Positions 1-5,369 of a DNA stretch of 5,369 nucleotides are shown here, piece after piece. The notes beneath the pieces are model-generated. The model did not search any database. It was not told the DNA's origin and saw only the letters and a program-made list of their open reading frames with translations. A program made the position numbers and the translations under genes. Location of the stretch: assembly GCA_035307785.1 (NCBI GenBank), contig DATGHS010000573.1:1-5369 (forward strand), read 5' to 3'. The first letter of the stretch is position 1. Every line of letters begins with the position of its first letter. Source of the DNA: DATGHS01 sp035307785. GTDB taxonomy: Bacteria > Planctomycetota > Planctomycetia > Gemmatales > Gemmataceae.

Positions 1-1223
1 GTGTGCGACTGCATGATCTTAAATTCTTCCGGCGTCAGCTTGCCGGGCTTGCGAAGGATGGAGTCGTCGATGCCGATCTTGCCGATGTCGTGCACGGGCG
101 TGCCGATCTTGATGAGTTCAATATCTTTGGCCGGCAGGCGCAAATGCTGCGCGAGCATCACCGAGAAGTTCGTCACGCGGGCCGTGTGGCCGCCGGTGTA
201 CTCGTCGCGCAATTCGACTGCTTGACCCAGTACGATCAGCGTATTGTGGAACAAGTCGCGTTGCTTCTGCATCAGCTGGGCGCATTCAATGCCCATGGAC
301 GTATTGGCGGCCAGGGCGTCGGCGAGGAACAGGTCGTCTTCCGTGAACGGCTTCTGCCAGAAGTTGCGGTCGAGGTGCAGCACGCCCAGGCGCCGGCGCG
401 GGGTGCGCAAAAGCACGCACATGACCGACGCCATCGCCCCATCGGCAATGCTCTGAGACATCTTCAGTTCCATGTCTTCATCTACACTGCCGCACAAGAC
501 CGATTCGCCACCCTGGAAGCAGCGCTGGGCCAGCTTCTGGCTAAAGTGGAAGCGGCCGGACGCATCGCCGGCCATGGCTTTCAGCTGCAATTTGTTGTCG
601 CCGTCGGCCAGGACGATAGCTCCGCGCTGGGCATCTAGCACGGCCACCGCATCTTCCAAAATCGAATGCAGCAATTCGGTTTCATTTTCCAGGTGCATCA
701 GGTGCTGGCCGGCGCGAAGCAGCGCCAGCAGCTGTTCACCGGGCCGCGGGCAGCGATTGCGGTCAAACGCCAGGCCCAGCACGGCCTCTTCCCATGACTG
801 GTGCGACGTGGCCTCGACCATCATCGGATCGACAGGGCTTTCCGGTGGGACGCTGTCGTTTAATTCCACGATCATCGCCACTTTGCCGAACTGCACGATA
901 TCGCGCGAATGCAGCGGCCTCTCTTCGGCCCCCAGGCGAACGCCGTTGACAAAAGTGCCGTTGGTGCTGCCCAGGTCGCGCACGATCCAGCCGTGCGGAC
1001 TGGCCCGCAATTCAGCATGCTTGCGGCTCACAGAGCTATCGTCGAGAACGATTTCGAGCGTCCCCAGCCGGCCGGCGCGCAGGATCGATTCCGCTTCCCA
1101 CGTCTTGCCTTTGATTTCGCCGCTAATGCCGCGCAGGCGAATGAGTTGTTTCAAACCGGTTCCGTTCCTGCTCGGATGTTCCGAGCTGCGTTCTTGCAAA
1201 TTGCTGCTGCGGTCCAGACCCAT
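1..1223 (-). CDS. FHA-GAF-HD-GYP signalling protein, probable c-di-GMP phosphodiesterase (3' end beyond window)
   Basis: Reading the minus strand from ATG at 1223 gives 407 uninterrupted codons to the window edge. Residues about 26-120 form an FHA domain: G51-R52, SRKHAEL (66-72) and DLGSTNGTFVNG (83-94) carry the usual phosphothreonine-binding Arg, Ser, His and Asn. Residues about 170-325 look like a GAF sensor domain, including a GVLHLDR strand near 290. From about 331 an HD-GYP phosphodiesterase domain begins: ELRDEYTGGHTARV with H346, then HDIGKIGI with the metal-binding H378-D379, then KPGKLTPEEF. The GYP motif itself lies beyond the window. There is no signal peptide or membrane segment, so it is probably cytoplasmic. 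The family hydrolyses cyclic di-GMP; activity here is inferred. The start is firm: an in-frame TGA lies at 1227-1229 and a GGTGGAG ribosome site sits 9 bases upstream. The gene diverges from the PPC-protein gene. Confidence 0.93.
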   Translation of the reverse strand, partial: MGLDRSSNLQERSSEHPSRNGTGLKQLIRLRGISGEIKGKTWEAESILRAGRLGTLEIVLDDSSVSRKHAELRASPHGWIVRDLGSTNGTFVNGVRLGAEERPLHSRDIVQFGKVAMIVELNDSVPPESPVDPMMVEATSHQSWEEAVLGLAFDRNRCPRPGEQLLALLRAGQHLMHLENETELLHSILEDAVAVLDAQRGAIVLADGDNKLQLKAMAGDASGRFHFSQKLAQRCFQGGESVLCGSVDEDMELKMSQSIADGAMASVMCVLLRTPRRRLGVLHLDRNFWQKPFTEDDLFLADALAANTSMGIECAQLMQKQRDLFHNTLIVLGQAVELRDEYTGGHTARVTNFSVMLAQHLRLPAKDIELIKIGTPVHDIGKIGIDDSILRKPGKLTPEEFKIMQSH

Positions 1224-1232
1224 GATTCAAAT

Positions 1233-1239
1233 CTCCACC
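1233..1239 (-). promoter_or_regulatory. Ribosome binding site of the FHA-GAF-HD-GYP gene
   Basis: The minus strand reads GGTGGAG, 9 bases before the ATG at 1223. With the in-frame stop just upstream of that ATG, it fixes the start. Confidence 0.7.
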
Positions 1240-1284
1240 CGGCGGCGAATCGCTGCCCGCTTTTTGCTGCCGTTTTCGGGGCGT

Positions 1285-1313
1285 ATTATCCCAAGCATTC
1301 AACCATAGCTTAA
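1285..1313 (-). promoter_or_regulatory. Candidate sigma-70-like promoter of the FHA-GAF-HD-GYP gene
   Basis: On the minus strand GATAAT (1290-1285) is a good -10 candidate. A weak -35, TTAAGC (1313-1308), lies 17 bases upstream. The -10 is about 61 bases from the start codon. The -35 matches only half of TTGACA, so this is tentative. I found no convincing plus-strand promoter for the PPC gene in the same 263-base gap (1224-1486). That gap otherwise shows no gene, strong hairpin or repeat. Confidence 0.3.
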
Positions 1314-1475
1314 TTTTGACCGTCCGGATAGTCGCCAAAAGGAGTTTCAGTTCTGGGTCAACATCCCTGGCGGAATTGCCTCGCTGCAATAAGATCATTC
1401 CACACACCAGCCGACTGATTTTCTATCCTTTTCGGCTTGATGCGGGCCCTTTTTATTAGACGTTGGCGTTCCCTT

Positions 1476-1481
1476 GGAGAG
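1476..1481 (+). promoter_or_regulatory. Ribosome binding site that decides the PPC-protein start
   Basis: GGAGAG lies 5 bases before ATG at 1487. It favours that ATG over the in-frame TTG at 1463, which has no comparable site upstream and would add eight residues in front of the signal peptide. Confidence 0.7.
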
Positions 1482-1486
1482 TTCCC

Positions 1487-3829
1487 ATGTTTTGCTCCTC
1501 CCGGCAAAGACATATACTCGTCGGAGCCGCTTCGGTCCAGTTAATTCTGTTCTTTTTCGCGCTTCCGGCAACAGCTCAACCGCCTGCTTTCGTGATTCCG
1601 CCCGATCCGCAAGCGCCAACGATCAGTTTGCCGAACCCATTGGGCGCCAGCCCCGGCACTACCGTCGAAGTGACGCTGACGGGAACAAACCTGAACGATC
1701 CCGTCTCCCTGGTTACCGACTTTCCCGCAAAAGTCGGCTTTCCGATCGACGCCAATAACACGAAAGACGCGGCCAAGCTTCGCGCCAAGATCGAAGTCCC
1801 GCCGAATACGCCCGTCGGTTCGTATTCCTTGCGGCTCGTCACGAAACAGGGTGTTTCCAACTTCCGCCCATTCTGTATCGACGATTTACCCACGGCACCG
1901 TCCGGCACTGGCAACCGCTCGAAATCCACCGCACTGAGCATTCCAGTGCCGTGCGTGGTGGCCGGGCGGGTCGACGGGGAAACTTCGGATTTCTACCGCA
2001 TCACCGTCAAGCCGGGCCAGCGCCTGACGTTTGAAGTCCTGGCCCGCCGGCTCGGCAGCAGTCTCGATCCGATTATCCTCATGCACGACGCCAAGACCGG
2101 CCGCGAAATTCCCAGTCTTTACAGCGATGATGCCCCCGGCCTGCAGACCGACGCTCGCTTCGGTCACACCTTCAAGGAGGGCGGCGAATTCCTGGTTGAA
2201 GTTCGCGATAGCACGCATCGGGGCGGGCCGGATTTCTGGTATCGGCTCCGCATCGGCGATTTTCCCAGCGCTATCACGCCGTTTCCGTTGGCCGCTCAAC
2301 GTGGCAGTAAAGCCGTCGTGCAATTCGCCGGACCCGATGTCGATGGGGTGTCACCGGTTTCGCTGGCCACCCCGGCCACGCCCGGTTTGGAAGCAATTTC
2401 CGTTGTCCCCAAGGGCGCTCGCCCGTTCAGTGGCTGGCCGGTGTCACTACTCCTGACCGACTCGCCTGAGATTGTAGAGCAGGAACCGAACAACGAACCC
2501 GCCAAGGCCAATCGCGTTCCCGTGCCCTGCGGCATCAGTGGCCGATTTTTGGAGAAGTCCGACCTCGATTGTTACGTGTTCGCGGCCAAGAAGGGACAGC
2601 GTTATTTGATCAATTCGCAGACGCATGAGCTGCTTTCGCCGGCCGAAGTGTATATGACGCTGAAGGACGCCAAGGGGGCCGAAGTCGCGAAGAGCAATCC
2701 GCAAACCGGGGCGGGCATCGACTTCACCGCGCCCGCGGAAGGTGACTACACGCTGGTGGCCGAGCATCTGAATTATGCTTTCGGCCCAAACGAAGTCTAC
2801 CGCATTACGATCACGCAGCCCGCCGCGCATTTCGAGCTGGCCCTTTCCACTGACCGCCTGAACATCCCAACCGGCGGAACTACGGTGATTCCGATTCAAA
2901 GCCTGGTCCGGAGTGATTATGCCGGGCCAATCGAAATCAGCGTCGTGGATAATCCGAATCTTAGTGGCTCGATCGTAATAACGACCGCCGCAGCGCCGGC
3001 GCCGAATCTGCCAGTCGCTCTGCTGCCGGTCACGCACAAGGCCAGTGGGAAACCGGAGACGAATCAGTTTCGCGTGCAGGCCAAAGCGACGGTCAATGGC
3101 AAAGAAATCCGCACCTTCGCCAATGTGCAAGGCATCGTCCACCAGAACTTCGGAAATTTGCCGTTCCCGCCGCGCGAGTATTTCCACATCGTGCACGATG
3201 CCATAACCGAGCCGCCGTTCCGGCTGGAGGCCAAGTTCACACCGGCCGATGGCGTGCGCACACTGCCGGCCGCGCTCAAGGTGACCGCCACACGAACCGC
3301 GGGCTTCGCGGAGGACATCGGCCTCACTGTGCTCGGCCTGCCGCCGAATGTCACCGCGGCCGCCAAGCCGATTGCAAAGGGCACCAACGAGATTCAGTTC
3401 CCGCTCACTGCCGCGGCCAACGTTCCGCTCGGGCCGGTTTCAGTTGTCATCAGCGGCAAAGCGAAGTTCCAGAACCGCGACTTCACGGTCCCCGTGGCCG
3501 CCACTCTGAATCTGGTGCTGCCGTTTGAATTGAAGGTGGACGCTCCACAGCCGCTCAAGCCTGGCGATAAAGTAAGGTTCAAGGTGACCGCCACGCGCAA
3601 AGCCGGCTACAACGGCCCAATTGACCTGGAGGTAAAGAACCTGCCGGCCAACGTGACCGCGCCCAAGGTTCAGATTCCGATGGGCAAAAACGACGTGGAA
3701 ATCGAAGTTACCGCTGCCGCCAATGCCGCGGCCGGTGATAAAGCCGACGTGAACGTGACCGGCACCGCTGCCGGCCAGCCCGTGCCGAGCGCGAACTTTG
3801 CCGTGAAGGTAATCGTGGTGAAGAAGTGA
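1487..3829 (+). CDS. Exported protein with two PPC domains and Ig-like repeats
   Basis: This is a 780-residue protein with a Sec signal peptide: basic MFCSSRQRH, a hydrophobic stretch, and probable cleavage after A30 (ATA|QPP). Residues about 38-135 resemble the Ig/IPT-like N-terminal module (GTTVEVTLTGTNL) that precedes PPC domains in planctomycete proteins. PPC domain 1 spans about 149-257 and PPC domain 2 about 331-444, the latter opening with the classic EQEPNNEP. The two share a PVPC-x3-GR opening (C156 and C348). Three Ig-like units follow, at about 449-556 (divergent), 580-678 and 679-780. The protein ends without a membrane anchor or sorting signal. PPC domains are non-catalytic beta-sandwiches often found on secreted enzymes, but I see no catalytic domain here. 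A cell-surface binding or scaffold role is inference. Such proteins often sit near DUF1549/DUF1501 genes in planctomycetes; none is in view. Confidence 0.9.
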   Translation: MFCSSRQRHILVGAASVQLILFFFALPATAQPPAFVIPPDPQAPTISLPNPLGASPGTTVEVTLTGTNLNDPVSLVTDFPAKVGFPIDANNTKDAAKLRAKIEVPPNTPVGSYSLRLVTKQGVSNFRPFCIDDLPTAPSGTGNRSKSTALSIPVPCVVAGRVDGETSDFYRITVKPGQRLTFEVLARRLGSSLDPIILMHDAKTGREIPSLYSDDAPGLQTDARFGHTFKEGGEFLVEVRDSTHRGGPDFWYRLRIGDFPSAITPFPLAAQRGSKAVVQFAGPDVDGVSPVSLATPATPGLEAISVVPKGARPFSGWPVSLLLTDSPEIVEQEPNNEPAKANRVPVPCGISGRFLEKSDLDCYVFAAKKGQRYLINSQTHELLSPAEVYMTLKDAKGAEVAKSNPQTGAGIDFTAPAEGDYTLVAEHLNYAFGPNEVYRITITQPAAHFELALSTDRLNIPTGGTTVIPIQSLVRSDYAGPIEISVVDNPNLSGSIVITTAAAPAPNLPVALLPVTHKASGKPETNQFRVQAKATVNGKEIRTFANVQGIVHQNFGNLPFPPREYFHIVHDAITEPPFRLEAKFTPADGVRTLPAALKVTATRTAGFAEDIGLTVLGLPPNVTAAAKPIAKGTNEIQFPLTAAANVPLGPVSVVISGKAKFQNRDFTVPVAATLNLVLPFELKVDAPQPLKPGDKVRFKVTATRKAGYNGPIDLEVKNLPANVTAPKVQIPMGKNDVEIEVTAAANAAAGDKADVNVTGTAAGQPVPSANFAVKVIVVKK
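3224..3826 (+). repeat. Two tandem Ig-like coding repeats, about 101 residues each
   Basis: Within the PPC protein, the anchor KVTATR occurs at residues 598 and 699, exactly 101 codons (303 bases) apart. It is followed by related strings: AGF/AGY, then GLPPNVTA/NLPANVTA, then LTAAANVPLG/VTAAANAAAG. The anchor is nearly identical in DNA too (AAGGTGACCGCCAC at 3278 and 3581). This indicates an in-frame duplication followed by divergence. Confidence 0.8.
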
Positions 3830-3839
3830 TTTTGGTTCA

Positions 3840-3924
3840 CCCTTCCCTTTAGGGAAGGGGATTAGGGTTAGGTTGAGGAACCTTCACCTAACCCCCCCGG
3901 CCCCCTTCCCTCAAGGGAAGGGGG
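3840..3924. repeat. Palindromic intergenic repeat (REP/MITE-like)
   Basis: This 85-base block fills most of the gap between the PPC and TIGR03067 genes. It holds three nested or adjacent inverted repeats. CCCTTCCCT/AGGGAAGGG is at 3840-3848/3851-3859. GGGTTAGGT/ACCTAACCC is at 3865-3873/3886-3894. A perfect 10-bp stem CCCCCTTCCC/GGGAAGGGGG is at 3901-3910/3915-3924 with a TCAA loop. The first left arm can also pair with the last right arm, so the whole block is close to one large palindrome centred near 3880. From memory, similar C-rich palindromes recur between genes in planctomycete genomes; I cannot count copies here. It may also end transcription of the PPC gene, although no T-run follows. 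Confidence 0.7.
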
Positions 3925-3947
3925 AGAACACGTAATTCTTTCCTCAA

Positions 3948-3953
3948 AAGGAG
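3948..3953 (+). promoter_or_regulatory. Ribosome binding site supporting a TTG start
   Basis: AAGGAG lies 6 bases before TTG at 3960. This strong site is the main reason for accepting TTG, since no ATG or GTG lies at a workable distance ahead of the signal peptide. Confidence 0.75.
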
Positions 3954-3959
3954 CAAACC

Positions 3960-4388
3960 TTGCGACGATTCCTTTTCTGCTTGTGCCTGCTTCCGCTGGC
4001 CTTCCCCGCCCTCGTGCGGGCTGACGAGCCCAAGAGCGAAAAAGGCGTTTGGACGCCCACCGAGTTGACGGCTGGCGGCCAGGCGGTACCGGCTGATCAG
4101 CTCTCGGCAATGAAGCTGACGCTGGGCGACGGCAAATACAAAGTGGAAGTCAACGATCAGACCATCGACGCGGGCACCTACACGGTGGATACCAAGAAGA
4201 AACCGTGGCAACTGGTGATTACCGGTTCAGACGGGCCCAACAAAGACAAGAAAATCCTGGCCATCTCCGAAGTCTCTGGAGACACCATGAAGGTCTGCTA
4301 CGACCCGGCGGGCAAGGAGTATCCGAAGGATTTCAAATCGACGAAAGAGAACAAGTATCTGCTGATCTTGTACAAGAAGCAGAAGTGA
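3960..4388 (+). CDS. Exported TIGR03067-type protein, function unknown
   Basis: This 142-residue protein starts at TTG. Its signal peptide is MRR, then a Cys/Leu-rich core, with probable cleavage after A21 (VRA|DEP). The mature part, about 120 residues, matches the TIGR03067 pattern common in planctomycetes: an opening GVW (usually GTW) near residue 29, a central KLTLGDGKYKVE strand, AGTYTVDTKKKPWQL, GDTMKVCYDPAGKEYPKDF, and a C-terminal LLILYKK strand. This pattern suggests a small lipocalin-like beta-barrel, though that fold is inferred. No catalytic motif is apparent and the family has no agreed function. One Cys remains in the mature protein, within KVCYD, so no internal disulphide is expected. 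The gene follows the PPC gene after 130 bases that contain the palindromic repeat. Shared transcription is possible but unproven. It converges on the LTxxQ gene. Confidence 0.9.
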   Translation: MRRFLFCLCLLPLAFPALVRADEPKSEKGVWTPTELTAGGQAVPADQLSAMKLTLGDGKYKVEVNDQTIDAGTYTVDTKKKPWQLVITGSDGPNKDKKILAISEVSGDTMKVCYDPAGKEYPKDFKSTKENKYLLILYKKQK

Positions 4389-4395
4389 AATAACG

Positions 4396-4442
4396 GAGCC
4401 CACAGCGCCAGCAAGGGACCTCGTTGCTGGCGCTGCGGGCTC
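4396..4442. terminator. Long hairpin between convergent genes, probable bidirectional terminator
   Basis: Arms 4396-4414 and 4424-4442 pair over 19 bp with a single A-C mismatch and a 9-base loop. The hairpin starts 7 bases after the stop of the TIGR03067 gene and ends 25 bases beyond the stop of the opposing gene. Neither side has a strong T-run, so it is not a canonical intrinsic terminator. Its place between two converging 3' ends makes termination or 3'-end protection the likeliest role. Confidence 0.65.
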
Positions 4443-4450
4443 AATTACTG

Positions 4451-4475
4451 AGCGGACTACCGCTAGTTTATTTGT
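4451..4475 (+). terminator. Possible second, weaker terminator for the plus-strand gene
   Basis: A short stem AGCGG/CCGCT (4451-4455/4460-4464, loop ACTA) is followed on the plus strand by a T-rich run, AGTTTATTTGTT. It overlaps the stop codon of the opposing gene. The 5-bp stem is weak, so it may only back up the larger hairpin. Confidence 0.3.
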
Positions 4476-5148
4476 TCCGTTTGCCGAATGGATTCTCGAA
4501 CTTGATATCCACCGGCTTGCCGATCATCTCGGTCCAGGTCTTCTTTTGTTCGGGCGTGAGAATGTCCACGAATTTCGATTTGTACTCATTCGCGATGACA
4601 TCGCGCTTTTTCTTCGTGTCGGGGTCGAAGCCCTTGAATTCCTGCATTTCCTTGCCCATGGCTTCGCGCGTTTCGGTGAACTTCTCTTTTTGACTGTCGG
4701 ACAGCGTAATCTTCTTCGCTTGTTCCGTCAGTCCCAGCATCTTCTGAGCATTTTCGTCCATGGTGAAGAGGGCCGGGCCAACCACTTGCAACTGCAGTTC
4801 CTTGAGACGCGTGACTTGCTCCGGCTTGAGAGATTTCACGAGTTTTTCGGCTTCTTCGGCCGACTTTTCGCCTATCTTCTTGAAGGCTTCCATCTTCTCT
4901 TCTTTGGTACCGTCTTTGGGGATGTCCTTAAACATCTCCATCGTCTTCTCATTCACTGCCTTGACTTGGGCAATCTGGTCGTCACTCAGCTTCAATTCCT
5001 CTTGCACCGTCTTGCTGCCAAGCATACGAGCGGGCGCGGCGTTGAAGGCGCCGCCACCCATGCCGCCGCCAAAACGGGGCTGCTGGGCCAGCACCACCAT
5101 GGCGATTCCGCCCGACAATAGCAATGCACCAAACAGACGCAAACGCAT
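4468..5148 (-). CDS. Exported Spy/CpxP-like LTxxQ-motif helical protein
   Basis: This 226-residue protein starts at ATG 5148. The signal peptide is MRLRLF plus a hydrophobic core, with likely cleavage after A21 (VLA|QQP). A Gly-rich linker follows (about 26-34, FGGGMGGGA), then a Lys/Glu-rich, mostly helical region. LTxxQ-like turns recur at LSDDQ (54-58), LKPEQ (107-111), LTEQ (140-143), LSDSQ (149-153) and LTPEQ (197-201). This matches the Spy/CpxP-related periplasmic proteins seen in many planctomycetes. In enterobacteria Spy is a chaperone and CpxP a stress sensor; such a role here is inference. At about 205 mature residues it is longer than Spy (about 140), consistent with two motif-bearing units. 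There is no Cys in the protein. It lies downstream of an intrinsic terminator and so is probably transcribed on its own. Confidence 0.88.
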   Translation of the reverse strand: MRLRLFGALLLSGGIAMVVLAQQPRFGGGMGGGAFNAAPARMLGSKTVQEELKLSDDQIAQVKAVNEKTMEMFKDIPKDGTKEEKMEAFKKIGEKSAEEAEKLVKSLKPEQVTRLKELQLQVVGPALFTMDENAQKMLGLTEQAKKITLSDSQKEKFTETREAMGKEMQEFKGFDPDTKKKRDVIANEYKSKFVDILTPEQKKTWTEMIGKPVDIKFENPFGKRNK

Positions 5149-5156
5149 GAGATGAT

Positions 5157-5163
5157 CCTCCTT
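5157..5163 (-). promoter_or_regulatory. Ribosome binding site of the LTxxQ gene
   Basis: The minus strand reads AAGGAGG, a full anti-16S match, 8 bases before ATG 5148. It suggests strong translation and confirms the start. Confidence 0.85.
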
Positions 5164-5193
5164 CTGGGGTTCTGCGAGTACAATGCGACGCTG

Positions 5194-5223
5194 TGTATAA
5201 CCCCGCGAGGCGAGATGTGTTTC
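5194..5223 (-). promoter_or_regulatory. Candidate promoter of the LTxxQ gene
   Basis: The minus strand shows TATACA (5199-5194) as a -10, with GAAACA (5223-5218) as a weak -35 at 18-base spacing, about 45 bases before the ATG. A promoter is expected in 5149-5244 because the terminator at 5245-5289 should stop transcription from further upstream. The -35 match is only partial. A 6-bp dyad, CCGCGA/TCGCGG (5203-5208/5222-5227), overlaps the spacer and -35. Confidence 0.35.
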
Positions 5224-5244
5224 GCGGACTGCCGGGATTCTAAT

Positions 5245-5289
5245 AAAAAAAGCCGCGGCCGGCGAGATAATAATCTCGCCGGCCGCGGC
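5245..5289 (-). terminator. Rho-independent terminator of the gene entering from the right
   Basis: Arms 5252-5268 and 5273-5289 form a perfect 17-bp GC-rich stem with loop AATA. On the minus strand it is followed by seven Ts (complement of the A-tract 5245-5251). Orientation and T-run fit minus-strand transcription arriving from beyond 5369. Confidence 0.92.
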
Positions 5290-5310
5290 ACTGAAGTCAG
5301 CTGATCGTAA

Positions 5311-5369
5311 TTACTGCCCGGAGGGCCGCACTTTGCTGGGTTGCGGTAAATTCGGAGCGGGCGGCGGGT
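5311..5369 (-). CDS. C-terminal tail of an unidentified minus-strand gene (5' part beyond window)
   Basis: One minus-strand frame reads 18 codons, PPPAPNLPQPSKVRPSGQ, to a TAA at 5313-5311. That stop is 21 bases ahead of the intrinsic terminator, the expected place for a gene end. The Pro-rich tail resembles low-complexity C-termini of planctomycete secreted proteins, but it is too short to identify. A second frame is also open and ends at TGA about 12 bases further on, so the choice of frame is uncertain. The terminator makes a gene here likely even if this frame is wrong. Confidence 0.45.
   Translation of the reverse strand, partial: PPPAPNLPQPSKVRPSGQ

Noticed and set aside
3..1308. Long open plus-strand frames (for example 3-638 and 472-1308)
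   Set aside because: They lie antisense to the FHA-GAF-HD-GYP gene, show no family motifs and are low in plausibility (Arg/Ser/Pro-rich). GC-rich codon use keeps the opposite strand open.
1123..1407. Minus-strand open frame entering the divergent gap from 1407
   Set aside because: It overlaps the start of the FHA gene in another frame, has no convincing ribosome site and resembles no known protein family.
2447..3196. A 249-codon minus-strand open frame inside the PPC gene
   Set aside because: It is antisense to a well-supported gene with clear domains. It has no recognisable motif and its start lies within the coding repeats.
3863..3874. TTAGGGTTAGG resembles telomere repeats
   Set aside because: Only about two units are present and they form one arm of the palindromic element's central stem.
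3840..3924. CRISPR array
   Set aside because: The repeats here are inverted arms without regular spacing or unique spacers, and no cas gene is present.
4546..5121. A 191-codon plus-strand open frame rich in Phe, Leu and His
   Set aside because: It mirrors the Lys/Glu-rich LTxxQ gene on the other strand, whose signal peptide, ribosome site and motifs are convincing.

Overview
The window looks like chromosomal DNA of a GC-rich planctomycete (class Planctomycetia, possibly Gemmataceae). This rests on the gene content. There is a small secreted protein of the TIGR03067 type, a long secreted protein with two PPC domains and Ig-like repeats, a secreted Spy/LTxxQ-like helical protein with a Gly-rich N-terminus, and an FHA-GAF-HD-GYP signalling protein. 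No marker gene fixes the genus.

Layout. Positions 1-1223 (minus strand) hold the N-terminal 407 codons of an FHA-GAF-HD-GYP protein that runs off the left edge. It diverges across a 263-base gap from a 780-residue exported PPC/Ig-like protein (1487-3829, plus). Downstream of that is a compact palindromic intergenic repeat (3840-3924). Next comes a TTG-initiated, exported TIGR03067 protein (3960-4388, plus). This gene converges on a minus-strand gene for an exported LTxxQ-motif protein (4468-5148). A long hairpin (4396-4442) separates the two ends and is probably a shared terminator. A 5149-5310 gap carries the likely promoter of the LTxxQ gene. It also carries a textbook rho-independent terminator (5245-5289) for another minus-strand gene, of which only a Pro-rich C-terminal tail may be visible (5311-5369).

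How they fit together. Three of the four well-supported genes encode exported proteins, in keeping with the large secreted proteomes of planctomycetes. The HD-GYP protein is cytoplasmic and would link a phosphothreonine signal (FHA) and a small-molecule or redox signal (GAF) to cyclic-di-GMP breakdown. Nothing in the sequence ties the genes into one pathway. I see no CRISPR array, tRNA, rRNA, transposase or defence system. The items most worth a second look are the palindromic repeat, the FHA-GAF-HD-GYP architecture and the internal repeats of the PPC protein.
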